Assembly: GCF_902460415.1 (NCBI RefSeq)
Contig: NZ_CABPTY010000001.1
Coordinates: 304,655 to 368,654 of the forward strand
DNA from: Campylobacter_A concisus_Y
GTDB taxonomy: Bacteria; Campylobacterota; Campylobacteria; Campylobacterales; Campylobacteraceae
Length of the DNA stretch: 64,000 nucleotides
Reading direction: 5' to 3'
A model generated the notes under the pieces. It was given only the letters and a program-made list of their open reading frames with translations, made no database searches and was not told the origin of the DNA. Both the position numbers and the translations under genes were made by a program. This document shows, piece by piece, positions 44,619-54,401 of this stretch (positions within the stretch are counted from its first letter, which is position 1; every line of letters starts with the position of its first letter).

Positions 44619-45494
44619 ATGAAAAATGAACAAAAATTTAATACCACAAACGCCAAAAAAGTGGGACTTATCGCGAAAGATTATCCATTATTTAAGCAGG
44701 ATTTAGCAAAGCTAGAAAAAATTTTAAAAAAGTATAACGCTGAAATTTTGCTTGAAAAAAACTGTGCAAAGCAGGTAGAAAAAAGTGGCTTTGAGCTGAT
44801 AAAACTAGCCAAAGAGTGCGAATTTCTTATCACTCTTGGCGGTGATGGCACGATCATCTCAACTTGCAGAAAGCTAGCTCACATCTCGCCACTCATACTT
44901 GGCATACACGCTGGCAGGCTCGGCTTTTTAACAGATATCACGATAAATGAGAGTGAGAAGTTTTTTAAAGACTTTTTTGATGATAAATTTGAGGTAGAAA
45001 CGCCTTTTATGTTAGACGTCACACTTCACAAAAACGATGGCAAAACCGAGCAAAAGATAGCATTTAACGACGCAGTCATCGTTAGTAAAAATGGTGGCTC
45101 GATGACGCATATCGAGGCGCTTTTAAATGAAAAATATTTTAATTCATATTTTGGAGACGGCGTCATAGTGGCAACACCTGCTGGAACAACGGCATATAAC
45201 ATGAGTGCAAATGGTCCTATTATCTATCCATTAAGCGAAGTTTTTACAGTAACTCCTATCTGCTCGCACTCACTTACACAGCGCCCAGTTGTACTTACAA
45301 AAAATCACACGGTCAAATTTAGAACAAATAGTGATGCGATTTTGGTACTTGATGGGCAAGATAGGTTTGATATGAGTAAAATTTCAGCCGTTAGCATGAG
45401 CCTTAGCGACAAAAAAGCTAGGCTGATACGCCATATTGGCAGAGATTATTTTCAAATTTTAAAAGAGAAACTTCACTGGGGTTATAATGATTGA
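44619..45494 (+). CDS. nadK: NAD kinase
   Basis: Makes NADP from NAD and ATP. LGGDGTIISTCRK is the GGDGT phosphate motif, and TPAGTTAYNMSANG the NAD-binding region. The frame opens earlier (44538), but I place the start at the ATG at 44619 because the upstream 27 codons (Phe-rich) look like leader; this gives 291 residues, the usual size. It overlaps recN by 8 bases. Confidence 0.93.
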   Translation: MKNEQKFNTTNAKKVGLIAKDYPLFKQDLAKLEKILKKYNAEILLEKNCAKQVEKSGFELIKLAKECEFLITLGGDGTIISTCRKLAHISPLILGIHAGRLGFLTDITINESEKFFKDFFDDKFEVETPFMLDVTLHKNDGKTEQKIAFNDAVIVSKNGGSMTHIEALLNEKYFNSYFGDGVIVATPAGTTAYNMSANGPIIYPLSEVFTVTPICSHSLTQRPVVLTKNHTVKFRTNSDAILVLDGQDRFDMSKISAVSMSLSDKKARLIRHIGRDYFQILKEKLHWGYND

Positions 45495-47007
45495 TCGAAT
45501 TTTGATTAAAGATTATCTAAATTTTAAAAATGTCGAGCTAAATTTCAAAGAGGGTCTTAGTGTGTTTACGGGCGTTAGTGGCGCTGGTAAGTCGGTACTG
45601 ATGGGTGCTATAATGGCTGTTTTTGGACTAAAAGATAGCGAGGCAAGGCTGATAGAAGCTGATGTGGAGCATAAATTTGAGCTTGATGAGTTTGGCATAG
45701 AAAACGAAGAGGTCAATATTTTCAAGCTTTTAAAAGATAAGAGCACGAGGTATTTTATAAACCAACAAGCCATCTCAAAGAAAAATTTAGCCCAAGTGGC
45801 GCGCGAGCACATCAAATATCTCTCGGCAAAAGAGGCAAATGAATTTGAAAATGAGAAATTTCTAAATTTGCTTGATAGGCTTGAAATTTCAAAAAATGAG
45901 AAATTTAAAGAGATAAAACAAGAATTTGAAGAGGCGTTTTTAGAATTTTCTAAAATTTCAAAAGAGCTAGCCACTATAAAAGAGGAAGAGAAAAAGGTCG
46001 AGGAGCTAAAGGAGCTTGCTAGCTTTGAGATCGAGAAGATAAGAAGCGTCGGGCCTAAAAAAGGCGAGTTTGAAGAGCTTATGGAGACTAAAAAAAGGCT
46101 TAGTAAAAAGGATAAGATAAATGAGGCGTGGGCTAGGGCTGAGCGGATATTTGAGCTAGAGCATAGCGTAAATGAGGCGCTAAGCATCAGCGACCTTGAC
46201 AATGGCTTTTTTGAAGATGCGATGAACGAGCTAAGGGTCGCAAGAGATAGCCTAAATATGGAGGAGCTTGACGATATCGACGTAGAGAGCGTGCTTGATA
46301 GAATAGAAGCTCTTAATGCCATCATTAGGCGATACGGCAGCGAGGAAGAGGCATTAGAAGCGCTTGATAAAAAGGAAAAAGAGCTTGCCAGATATGAAAA
46401 TTTAAGCTTTGAAAAGAGCGAGCTAGAGAAGAAATTTGAAATTTTAAGTAAAAAGGCAAATGAGCTGGCTGGTACTTTGAGTAAGGCAAGAGGCGTAAAT
46501 TTAAAAGAGCTTGAGAGTATGATAAATTCATATTTAAAAGAGCTTTATATGCCAGATATAACGCTGAGTATTGAGGCTAAAAAGCTTGACATCTTGGGTG
46601 TTGATGAAATTTGTCTAAATTTAAACGAGACCTCGCTTAAAAATTTAAGCTCAGGCGAGCTAAACCGCTTAAGGCTAGCCTTCATAGCTGCCTCTAGCGA
46701 GATCACAAAAACGGGCGGTGATGTCATCATTTTAGATGAAATAGATGCAAATTTAAGCGGAAAAGAGGCGATGAGCATCGCAAATGTCTTGCTTAAGCTT
46801 GCAAATTTTTATCAAATTTTTGCTATTTCACATCAGCCACAGCTTAGCTCAAAGGCAAATTCTCACTTTTTGGTAGAACGTCACGGAGAAAACTCGGTCG
46901 TAAGAGAGCTTGATAAAGATGAACGAGTGAGCGAATTAGCGCGTATGATAAGTGGCGAACATATAAGCGAAGAAGCGATAAATTTTGCGAAAGGACTTTT
47001 AAAGTAG
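45487..47007 (+). CDS. recN: DNA repair protein RecN
   Basis: SMC-like ATPase for double-strand break repair. 506 residues, slightly shorter than E. coli (553). Walker A GVSGAGKSVL (~29), long charged coiled coils (~130-340), signature LSSGELNRLRLA and Walker B VIILDEIDANLSG at the C-terminal half. Start overlaps nadK, a common pairing. Confidence 0.95.
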   Translation: MIDRILIKDYLNFKNVELNFKEGLSVFTGVSGAGKSVLMGAIMAVFGLKDSEARLIEADVEHKFELDEFGIENEEVNIFKLLKDKSTRYFINQQAISKKNLAQVAREHIKYLSAKEANEFENEKFLNLLDRLEISKNEKFKEIKQEFEEAFLEFSKISKELATIKEEEKKVEELKELASFEIEKIRSVGPKKGEFEELMETKKRLSKKDKINEAWARAERIFELEHSVNEALSISDLDNGFFEDAMNELRVARDSLNMEELDDIDVESVLDRIEALNAIIRRYGSEEEALEALDKKEKELARYENLSFEKSELEKKFEILSKKANELAGTLSKARGVNLKELESMINSYLKELYMPDITLSIEAKKLDILGVDEICLNLNETSLKNLSSGELNRLRLAFIAASSEITKTGGDVIILDEIDANLSGKEAMSIANVLLKLANFYQIFAISHQPQLSSKANSHFLVERHGENSVVRELDKDERVSELARMISGEHISEEAINFAKGLLK

Positions 47008-47095
47008 CTTAATTTAAATTATTAATTTAAGCTTTATAAATAAATTTATTTGATAAAATCGCCACTAATTTGATAAAAATTTTTGTAGGAATAAT

Positions 47096-48352
47096 ATGGA
47101 AAGAATCCTTGTAGTTGATGATAATAAGGCGCTAGCAAAGCTGATTGTTATGCAGATGGAAAAGACTATTGATGATATGACAATTGATGTTGCATATAGT
47201 TTTGCCGAGGCTAAGACGTTAATTAGCGAGCATGACAAAGATTATTTTATGACTATTCTGGATTTAAATTTACCAGATGCTCCAAATGGCGAAATTGTTG
47301 ATTATGCGCTTTCCAAAGGGCTTTCGGCTATCGTTTTAACAGGTAGCATTGATGATGAAACAAGGCAAAATTTTATAAATAAAGATATTGTGGATTATGT
47401 TTATAAAGGAAATATGGACGATATCAACTATATCTTTCAAATGATAAATAGACTGAGCAAAAATAGGCAATACAAGGTTTTGGTTGTTGAAGACTCGCTC
47501 CCTTTTAGAAATATGATAAAAAAGATATTAACCAGCCTTCAGTTTAAGGTTTTGGCCGCAGCTCATGGCGAAGAGGCAATGAATTATTTTGCGGATAATC
47601 CTGATATAAATCTTATAATAACTGATTATAGAATGCCGGTAAAAGACGGTCTTGAGGTTTTAAAAGAGGTCAGAAAAGAAAAAGATAAAAATAGTCTTGG
47701 TGTAATCGTTATGACATCGCCTAGCGAGAAGACTGACGCGTCAATATTTTTAAAAAATGGTGCGAGCGATTTTATAGCAAAACCATTTTCAAAAGAAGAG
47801 CTAATATGTCGTGTTAATAATACGATCGAAGCGATGGAAAATATAAACAAGATAGCAAATTTTGCAAATCGCGACTTCTTAACAGGAGTTTATAATAGAA
47901 GATTTTTTTATTCTGACGTAGAAGAGTATGTTCATGTAGCTGAAGAGACTAATGAGCCTTACGCTTTTGCAATGATTGATGTTGATTATTTTAAGAAAAT
48001 AAATGATAAATATGGCCACGATGGTGGAGATAAGGTACTAAAATCAATTGCAAAAATTTTAAATGATAATACAAAAGGAAGTGATATCGTTGCTAGATTT
48101 GGCGGCGAAGAATTTTGCGTTGTCCTTAAAAAAATAAATAAAGAAGAAGCTGTTAAATTTTTTGTAAATTTACGAGCCAAAGTAGCTGAAAATAAAGTAA
48201 CTATAAAAAAGGAAAAAGTAAAAGTTACTATATCAATAGGTGTATCTTTTGGCAATGGGCATTGCGAGATAGACGATATGCTTGAGGCTTGCGATTCAGC
48301 ACTTTACACCGCAAAAGAAAATGGTAGAAACAGAGTAGAAATAGCTTTATGA
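47096..48352 (+). CDS. Response regulator with two receivers and a diguanylate cyclase domain
   Basis: 418 residues, REC-REC-GGDEF. Receiver 1 (1-~120) has phospho-acceptor Asp in ILDLNLPD; receiver 2 (~125-245) has it in IITDYRMP. The cyclase domain has the signature GGEEF (~340), so it can make cyclic di-GMP. The inhibitory RxxD site reads KGSD. It resembles CbrR of C. jejuni by architecture and by its neighbour tatD, which it overlaps by 4 bases. Confidence 0.93.
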   Translation: MERILVVDDNKALAKLIVMQMEKTIDDMTIDVAYSFAEAKTLISEHDKDYFMTILDLNLPDAPNGEIVDYALSKGLSAIVLTGSIDDETRQNFINKDIVDYVYKGNMDDINYIFQMINRLSKNRQYKVLVVEDSLPFRNMIKKILTSLQFKVLAAAHGEEAMNYFADNPDINLIITDYRMPVKDGLEVLKEVRKEKDKNSLGVIVMTSPSEKTDASIFLKNGASDFIAKPFSKEELICRVNNTIEAMENINKIANFANRDFLTGVYNRRFFYSDVEEYVHVAEETNEPYAFAMIDVDYFKKINDKYGHDGGDKVLKSIAKILNDNTKGSDIVARFGGEEFCVVLKKINKEEAVKFFVNLRAKVAENKVTIKKEKVKVTISIGVSFGNGHCEIDDMLEACDSALYTAKENGRNRVEIAL

Positions 48353-49134
48353 TTATAGATACGCATTGTCATTTGGATAGTAAAGTTTATGATCCTGACC
48401 TTGATAAAATTTTAGGTGAAGCTAGAAATTTAGGGCTAAAAGGCTTTATTATCCCTGGAGCTGATATCAATGATTTACCAAAAGCGGCTAAAATAGCGCA
48501 TGAAAATTCTGACATTTTCTTTGCCACTGGAGTTCATCCATATGATAAAGAGAGTTTTGATATTGAAATTTTAAGAAATTTTGCTAAAGATGAAAAGTGT
48601 GTGGCGATTGGTGAATGCGGTCTTGACTACTTTCGCTTGCCAAAAGATGAAAATGAAAAGATAAAAGAAAAAGAAGATCAAAAACGTATTTTTTTAGCTC
48701 AACTTGATTTAGCTGTTGAGTTAAAAAAACCCGTTATTCTTCACATTAGGGAGGCTAATGAGGACTCTTTTAATATCTTAAAAGAGTATGCACCAAAGCT
48801 TGAAGCTGGAGCGATTTTGCATTGTTATAATGCTTCGCCACTTCTTTTAGAGCTTTGTAAATTTGGGAATTTTTACTTTGGTATAGGCGGTGTTTTAACA
48901 TTTAAAAATGCTAAAAATTTAGTCGAAATTTTGCCAAAAATCCCATTTGATAGGATAGTTATTGAAACTGACGCTCCTTATCTCACGCCAGAACCAAATC
49001 GCGGCAAGAGAAATGAGCCGGCGTTTACGACATTTGTTGCTAAAAAGATAGCTGAAATTTTAAACCTTGAGTTTGAAGTTGTTTGTGAAAAAACTTCAAA
49101 TAATGCCAAAAGGTTGTTTAAGTGCTTTGCTTAA
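48349..49134 (+). CDS. tatD: TatD-family metal-dependent DNase
   Basis: 261 residues. DTHCHLD at the start (HxH), GECGLDYF, and ETDAPYLTPEPNRGKRNEP near the end carry the metal ligands. The family includes 3'-5' exonucleases and some D-amino-acyl-tRNA deacylases, so the exact role is open. Confidence 0.93.
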   Translation: MIIDTHCHLDSKVYDPDLDKILGEARNLGLKGFIIPGADINDLPKAAKIAHENSDIFFATGVHPYDKESFDIEILRNFAKDEKCVAIGECGLDYFRLPKDENEKIKEKEDQKRIFLAQLDLAVELKKPVILHIREANEDSFNILKEYAPKLEAGAILHCYNASPLLLELCKFGNFYFGIGGVLTFKNAKNLVEILPKIPFDRIVIETDAPYLTPEPNRGKRNEPAFTTFVAKKIAEILNLEFEVVCEKTSNNAKRLFKCFA

Positions 49135-49198
49135 ATTTTGAGCGTTGCACTTGTTTAAGATGCTAGCATCTTAAGTTTTGACACGAAAAAGGATAGAA

Positions 49199-50410
49199 AT
49201 GAAAGCAATGCTTAAAATATTTTTAATGTTTGCATGTAGTACCTTGCTACTAGCAAATACACCTGAAAAAAGCTCATACGATACTCAGGTAAAAATTTTA
49301 AAAGAGCTGGACATTGATGCTAGCTTTATGAAGACTTCTCACTATGCAAAGATGAGACAAGGTATCAAACAATCACAACTTGAAACATTTACAGAAGCTC
49401 TAAAAAATGGTTATATGTATATACCAATGGTAAAAGATCAGATCAAAAAATCAGGCGTACCTGAGTCATTCTTTTATCTAGCTATGATAGAATCAGGCTT
49501 TTCAAATCACACAGTCTCAAATGCAAAAGCTACTGGCATGTGGCAGTTTATGGAGCAAACGGCTAGACTTCATGGTTTAAAAGTGGGTCAATATGTAGAT
49601 GAGAGAAAAGATCCCGTAGAGTCTACTATTGCAGCAACAAATTATCTAAAGTCGCTTAAAAATCAATTTGGCAAATGGTATCTAGCAGCTATGGCCTATA
49701 ACTGCGGTGATGGTGCCTTAAAAAGAGCCATACAAAAAGCTGGCACAGATGACCTTGTAACGCTTCTTGACGCAGAGAAAAAATACCTTCCAGCCGAAAC
49801 TAGAAATTTTGTTATTAAAATTTTAAGAGCAGCATATACCGCAAAAGACGCAGACTTCTTGATGTCTAAAGATTCATCTTTGTTAAACATAAACGGAGGA
49901 CTAAAGCTTGTAAAAGTAAAAGTACCTGGCGGTACAAATTTAGCTCAAATAGGCGATAGTATCGGCCTTAGTACAAAAAAGATGAAAAATAACAACCCGC
50001 ATTTAAAATTTGTATTTACTCCACCAACTCTAAAAGATTATTATGTTTATATCCCTGAAAATAAAAAGCAGCTTTTTGCAGAAAATTTCAAGCCATTTAA
50101 TGGTAAAAATAATTTTTATGCCTACGTTGTAAAAAAAGGCGAAACATTACTTTCTATCTCTAAAAAAACAGGTGTTAGTCATAGAGCGATCAAGGACTAC
50201 AACGAGCTTAGCACAAATGCCGTAAGCTATAATCAAAAACTAATTATTCCATTTTCCGCACAAAATAAATCTCAAAACTATATAGTCCAAACTGGTGACA
50301 CGATAGCTTCTTTATCTAAAAAATTTAATGTGAGTGAAAAAGATTTAAAAGATGCAAATTCTTTTGCTAGTTCAAATTTAAATGTTGGAGCAAATATTGT
50401 CATACCATAA
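49199..50410 (+). CDS. mltD: Membrane-bound lytic transglycosylase with LysM repeats
   Basis: 403 residues when started at the ATG at 49199, which has AAGGA 8 bases upstream and gives a clean signal peptide (MKAMLKIFLMFACSTLLLA); a TTG 21 bases earlier is in frame but not needed. The SLT domain has the catalytic Glu in LAMIESGFSN (~98) and GMWQFM. The C-terminal part has two clear LysM repeats (YVVKKGETLLSISKKTGVSH; YIVQTGDTIASLSKKF). Cleaves peptidoglycan in the periplasm. It overlaps rlpA by 29 bases. Confidence 0.9.
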   Translation: MKAMLKIFLMFACSTLLLANTPEKSSYDTQVKILKELDIDASFMKTSHYAKMRQGIKQSQLETFTEALKNGYMYIPMVKDQIKKSGVPESFFYLAMIESGFSNHTVSNAKATGMWQFMEQTARLHGLKVGQYVDERKDPVESTIAATNYLKSLKNQFGKWYLAAMAYNCGDGALKRAIQKAGTDDLVTLLDAEKKYLPAETRNFVIKILRAAYTAKDADFLMSKDSSLLNINGGLKLVKVKVPGGTNLAQIGDSIGLSTKKMKNNNPHLKFVFTPPTLKDYYVYIPENKKQLFAENFKPFNGKNNFYAYVVKKGETLLSISKKTGVSHRAIKDYNELSTNAVSYNQKLIIPFSAQNKSQNYIVQTGDTIASLSKKFNVSEKDLKDANSFASSNLNVGANIVIP

Positions 50411-51254
50411 GAGCCTAAAATTTTATATAGGACTAAGTTTTACTCTTCTAGTTACTGGTTGCTCTTGGAGCGGGGCACCATTTACACCAAGTGGCCCAAC
50501 TAATGTAAAGGGCAACAATTCAGCTTCTATCCAAAAAGCAACAATGAGACCTTACACGATAAATGGCAAAACATACTACCCAACCGTTGTAAGTGTGGGT
50601 GATAGGGCAAGTGGCACAGCAAGCTGGTATGGTCCAAATTTTCATGGCAAAACAACCTCAAACGGCGAAATTTATAATATGTACAACATGACTGCAGCAC
50701 ACAAAACTTTGCCGATGAATACGATCCTTAAAGTAACAAATTTAAGAAATCAAAAAAGCGTCATTGTTCGTGTAAATGACCGTGGACCTTTTGTGGCTGA
50801 TAGAGTTTTAGATCTTTCAAAGGCGGCTGCAACTAAACTTGATATTATCGGTACAGGCACGGCTCCAGTCAGTATGGAAGTCATAGGCTTTAATGAAGAT
50901 ATTAATGCTATTGCAAGCATTAATACTCAAACAAAACCAACAAGCACTGGCATAAAAGTACCAAATCCAGTCTCTCCGACAGCTCCAACTGGAGGCATTA
51001 TTATTTCGTCAGAGCAACGAGTCGTGGGTGGAGATTTTATGGTGCAAATTGGCTCATTTAAAAACCTTGAGGGCGCAAACAGATATCAAAGAGAACATCA
51101 AAGCATAGATGGCTATAAGTCGGTAGTTAAGACATTTACTATAGATGGATCTACCATTTATAGAGTATTTTTAAATGGCTTTAGAAGTGAGGACGAGGCC
51201 AGGGATTATGCAAGAAGTGGTAAATTCCAAGGTGCATTTATAGTAAGAGGTTAG
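50382..51254 (+). CDS. rlpA: Septal ring lytic transglycosylase RlpA
   Basis: 290 residues. The lipobox LLVTGC places the lipid on Cys near residue 27. The double-psi beta-barrel (GTASWYGPNFHGKTTSNGE, VRVNDRGPF with catalytic Asp) follows, then a C-terminal SPOR domain (from about GDFMVQIGSFKNLEG) that binds denuded glycan. The start ATG lies inside mltD; no better start exists before the lipobox. Same gene order as in C. jejuni. Confidence 0.9.
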   Translation: MLEQILSYHKSLKFYIGLSFTLLVTGCSWSGAPFTPSGPTNVKGNNSASIQKATMRPYTINGKTYYPTVVSVGDRASGTASWYGPNFHGKTTSNGEIYNMYNMTAAHKTLPMNTILKVTNLRNQKSVIVRVNDRGPFVADRVLDLSKAAATKLDIIGTGTAPVSMEVIGFNEDINAIASINTQTKPTSTGIKVPNPVSPTAPTGGIIISSEQRVVGGDFMVQIGSFKNLEGANRYQREHQSIDGYKSVVKTFTIDGSTIYRVFLNGFRSEDEARDYARSGKFQGAFIVRG

Positions 51255-51257
51255 GGC

Positions 51258-51845
51258 GTGAGAGAAGAAATTTTAGAACTAACTAGAAATACAAAAGAGA
51301 CACAAATCTCAATGAAGCTTAAAATTTATGGCTCTGGTGTTGCAAAGATAGATACTGGCATTGGTTTTTTTGACCATATGCTTGAAGCTTTTACAAAGCA
51401 TTCTTTGCTTGATCTTGAAATTTCATGCAAGGGCGACACGCATGTGGATTTTCACCACAGCGTTGAGGATGTCGGCATAGTTTTGGGTCAGCTTTTAAAA
51501 GAGGCCTTGTATCCTGTAAGTGGCGTTGAGAGATTTGGCGAAGCAAGCGTTGTTATGGATGAGGCAGCTGTTTTTTGTGCGCTAGATCTTAGCAACAGAG
51601 CCTATCTTGTATATGAAAATTTTAATGAAAATGCCAAAGTAGGGGAGTTTGACACTGAGCTTGTGGAGGAGTTTTTTAGGGCAGTTGCTATAAATTCAGC
51701 CATCACGCTTCATCTAAATCAAATTCGTGGCAAAAACACTCACCATATCATCGAAGCTACTTTTAAATCATTTGCCGTCGCACTTCGTAGAGCGCTTGCT
51801 AAAAACGCAAGGATAGGCACACCAAGCACAAAGGGTGTTTTATGA
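51258..51845 (+). CDS. hisB: Imidazoleglycerol-phosphate dehydratase
   Basis: Histidine biosynthesis. 195 residues, the stand-alone dehydratase without the phosphatase domain found in E. coli. FFDHMLEAFTKHS and DFHHSVEDVGIVLG carry manganese-binding His/Glu residues; NTHHIIEATFKSFA is the second site. The start is GTG, 3 bases after rlpA. It overlaps kdsC by 4 bases. Confidence 0.95.
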   Translation: MREEILELTRNTKETQISMKLKIYGSGVAKIDTGIGFFDHMLEAFTKHSLLDLEISCKGDTHVDFHHSVEDVGIVLGQLLKEALYPVSGVERFGEASVVMDEAAVFCALDLSNRAYLVYENFNENAKVGEFDTELVEEFFRAVAINSAITLHLNQIRGKNTHHIIEATFKSFAVALRRALAKNARIGTPSTKGVL

Positions 51846-52330
51846 TAGAGATTATTTTTTTAGATATTGATGGGTGCCTGACTGATGGCAAGATCATCTA
51901 CAATGCAAATGGCGAAGAGCTTAAATTTTTTGATGTAAAAGATGGTTACGCGATAGAGAGCTGGCTAAAGCTTGGCAAAAAGGTGGCTATCATCACTGGT
52001 AGAAAGTCGGCCATCGTTGAGCGAAGGGCTGAGGATCTAAAGATAAATCACGTCTATCAAGGCGTTGGCGATAAATTTGAAGTAGCAAGCGAGATATTAA
52101 AATTTGAAGGGCTTAGCTTTAAAAACGCAGCAGCTATCGGCGATGACTACAATGACTATAAAATTTTAAATGCAGTTGCTTGGAGCTTTAAGCCAAAAGA
52201 TGCGATAAAAGAGCTTGATGTAAAGACAAAACTAAAGCACAAAGGTGGCAATGGCGCGGTTAGAGAGATGATCGAGCTTATTATAAAATCAGAAAATTTA
52301 TATGACGAGTGGTCGAAGCGTTGGTTGTAA
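51842..52330 (+). CDS. kdsC: 3-deoxy-D-manno-octulosonate 8-phosphate phosphatase
   Basis: A 162-residue HAD enzyme without a cap, acting in Kdo synthesis for LPS. Motifs DIDGCLTDG (7-15), ITGRKS and GDDYNDYKI. It is followed by lptC and lptA, so the operon groups LPS core building with LPS export. Confidence 0.94.
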   Translation: MIEIIFLDIDGCLTDGKIIYNANGEELKFFDVKDGYAIESWLKLGKKVAIITGRKSAIVERRAEDLKINHVYQGVGDKFEVASEILKFEGLSFKNAAAIGDDYNDYKILNAVAWSFKPKDAIKELDVKTKLKHKGGNGAVREMIELIIKSENLYDEWSKRWL

Positions 52331-52848
52331 AAATTTTCTACTTCGTCGTGGCCATTTTTAGTGTCGTGATGATATTTTTGGCGGCTCAAGATCCATATCT
52401 TGCAAATGTTTTAAAGATCGACACAAAGATATCAAATATGCAGATAAATGACGTGATAGATTATGAGATAAATTCCACGAAAATAAGCGGAGTCTACGAG
52501 GCTGATGAGCTAAATAGATACAATGATAAAGATGAATTTTTGAGTTTTAAAGCAAAAATTTTAAGAGGAAATTTAAAACATTTTTTAAGCTCAGACAAAG
52601 CAATCTCACAAAATGACGAAATCATCTTTCAAAAGAATGCGAACTATGAAAACAACGATAGTTTGAGATTTATAAGTGACGAAGTGATATATGGAACAAA
52701 AACAAAAATAGTAAGATCTGAAGCAAATTTCACGCTCATAAGAAATAATGATAAGGCACTGGGTGAGAGTGGAAGCTATGATCTTGGCAAAAAACAAACG
52801 CAGGTAAAAGGGTTAAGGGCATGGATAGAAGAAAATCAGCGATTTTAG
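52309..52848 (+). CDS. lptC: LptC-like LPS export protein
   Basis: 179 residues: one membrane segment at ~8-27, then a periplasmic beta-jellyroll-like domain with weak sequence conservation. The place between kdsC and lptA is the main support. The start is uncertain: GTG at 52309 inside kdsC, or a TTG 15 bases later. It would link the LptBFG transporter to LptA. Confidence 0.75.
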   Translation: MVEALVVKIFYFVVAIFSVVMIFLAAQDPYLANVLKIDTKISNMQINDVIDYEINSTKISGVYEADELNRYNDKDEFLSFKAKILRGNLKHFLSSDKAISQNDEIIFQKNANYENNDSLRFISDEVIYGTKTKIVRSEANFTLIRNNDKALGESGSYDLGKKQTQVKGLRAWIEENQRF

Positions 52849-53297
52849 CGGTGATATTGGGTTTTACATTTTTAAATGCAGAGCAAGTTGAAATCACATC
52901 AAATGATTTTTTTGCAGATGAGAATAAGCAAACTAGTGAATTTATAGGTAATGTAAATATCAAAAAGGGTTCATTTGATGAGCTTAAGGCAGATAAGGTG
53001 GTTGTCTATTTTGACAAAAAACATCAACCTATAAAATATGTGGCCACTGGCAATGCTAGAGCAAAAATCTTTATAAAAGATAAGCACTACGACGGCAAAG
53101 GCAATACTCTTACATACGAGCCAGCAAAACAGGTCTATACTGTTAGTGGAAATGGCTATTTGCATGAGGTAGAAACTGATAAGAATGTTTATGGTGAAAA
53201 GATCGTTGTCAATCAAAAAGATGGCACATATAGCGTAAACAGTGATGAGAAAAAGCCTGTTAAGTTTATCTTTCAGGTAGAGGAAAAAGATAAGTGA
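52821..53297 (+). CDS. lptA: LPS periplasmic bridge protein LptA
   Basis: 158 residues with a signal peptide (ending near FLNA). The mature part follows the OstA/LptA pattern: VEITSNDFFADENKQTSEFI, GNVNIKKGSFDELKADKVVV and the later TYEPAKQVYTVSGNG. Carries LPS across the periplasm. It overlaps lptC by 28 bases and engB by 4. Confidence 0.88.
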   Translation: MDRRKSAILAVILGFTFLNAEQVEITSNDFFADENKQTSEFIGNVNIKKGSFDELKADKVVVYFDKKHQPIKYVATGNARAKIFIKDKHYDGKGNTLTYEPAKQVYTVSGNGYLHEVETDKNVYGEKIVVNQKDGTYSVNSDEKKPVKFIFQVEEKDK

Positions 53298-53908
53298 TAA
53301 GGCCACTAAGTGCTAAATTTATCACATCAAGTCCAAGTATAAAAGAGGCTCCAAGCTTCGTAACAAGCGAAGTTGTCTTTTTGGGTAGATCAAATGTTGG
53401 TAAAAGCAGCCTCATAAATACACTTGTAAATCAAAAAAATCTAGCCAAAAGCTCATCGACTCCTGGCAAAACTCAGCTTATAAATTTTTTTGAGGCTGAG
53501 TTTTGTGAGCAAAAAGATGAGCAGGAAGAAAAAGATAGATTTAAGCTCATTTTGGTTGATTTGCCAGGCTTTGGCTATGCAAAAGTGGCAAAGTCAAAGC
53601 ATGATGAATGGCGTAAAAATTTAGATGAGTTTTTGAAATTTAGAAGCGACATTAGACTTTTTATACACCTAATTGATGCTAGACATTTTGACCTAGACAT
53701 AGACGTAAATGTGGATGCTTATCTAAAAAGCTTTTTAAGAGCTGATCAGAAAATTTTAAATTTATATACAAAAAGCGATAAGCTAAATCAAAGCCAAAAG
53801 AGTGCGGTAATGAAATTTGACCCAAGCGGCATCTTGGTCTCAACTCTTAATAAAAGCGGTATCGAAAAGGCTAGAGAAGCTATCATAAATAACGCTCTTG
53901 GTAGATAA
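53294..53908 (+). CDS. engB: Ribosome biogenesis GTPase EngB (YsxC/YihA)
   Basis: 204 residues. GTPase motifs: G1 GRSNVGKSSL (~32), G2 TPGKTQ, G3 DLPGFG, G4 TKSD, G5-like. Needed for 50S assembly. The start is GTG overlapping lptA. MreD-like gene follows after one base. Confidence 0.95.
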   Translation: MIRPLSAKFITSSPSIKEAPSFVTSEVVFLGRSNVGKSSLINTLVNQKNLAKSSSTPGKTQLINFFEAEFCEQKDEQEEKDRFKLILVDLPGFGYAKVAKSKHDEWRKNLDEFLKFRSDIRLFIHLIDARHFDLDIDVNVDAYLKSFLRADQKILNLYTKSDKLNQSQKSAVMKFDPSGILVSTLNKSGIEKAREAIINNALGR

Positions 53909-53909
53909 A

Positions 53910-54401
53910 ATGCAAACCATAAGCAGCTTAGATATTAAAATTTTTAAAGAATTTTGGTGGGCTGTTTTTTTATTCTCATATGAGATCGCAACTACGCAAT
54001 TTGGTTTTTTGCCGCCACTCATTGGTATTTTTTTTACTTATATGATTTTGGAGTATTCAAGAAAACAAAAGCAATACGACGAGTTTAAGCACAATTGGTA
54101 CTTTGCGATAATTTTTATAATATTTGCTGAGCAAATTCATGGATTTCATCTTTTTTCAACGATTATTGCCTTTTTGCTTTTTTATAATTTTATTTTAGAC
54201 TGGCTCTATACCACGATGAAGTGGCGAAATTGCCTACTTATCATCTTTGTAGCAGCTGGATATACTTTAACATTTCTTGTAAATAATCTATTTGCTTACG
54301 TTTTAAATGAGCAAAATTTAGCATTTTCGACTGAATATCTATTTTTTATAGCATTTGAAAGTATCCTTGCTATCGTTCTTTTTAGGGATAAAGTGCTATG
54401 A
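53910..54401 (+). CDS. MreD-like membrane protein
   Basis: 163 residues with about five membrane segments and few charges. The start is the ATG at 53910, right after the engB stop; a TTG 12 bases earlier lies inside engB. Directly upstream of mrdA (4-base overlap), where MreD is often found, but the sequence alone does not settle the family. Likely part of cell elongation. Confidence 0.7.
   Translation: MQTISSLDIKIFKEFWWAVFLFSYEIATTQFGFLPPLIGIFFTYMILEYSRKQKQYDEFKHNWYFAIIFIIFAEQIHGFHLFSTIIAFLLFYNFILDWLYTTMKWRNCLLIIFVAAGYTLTFLVNNLFAYVLNEQNLAFSTEYLFFIAFESILAIVLFRDKVL

Noticed and set aside
45513..46325. Open frame of 270 codons on the minus strand inside recN
   Set aside because: It is Ser/Phe-rich antisense to a clear gene, with no family likeness; a shadow frame caused by AT-rich codons.
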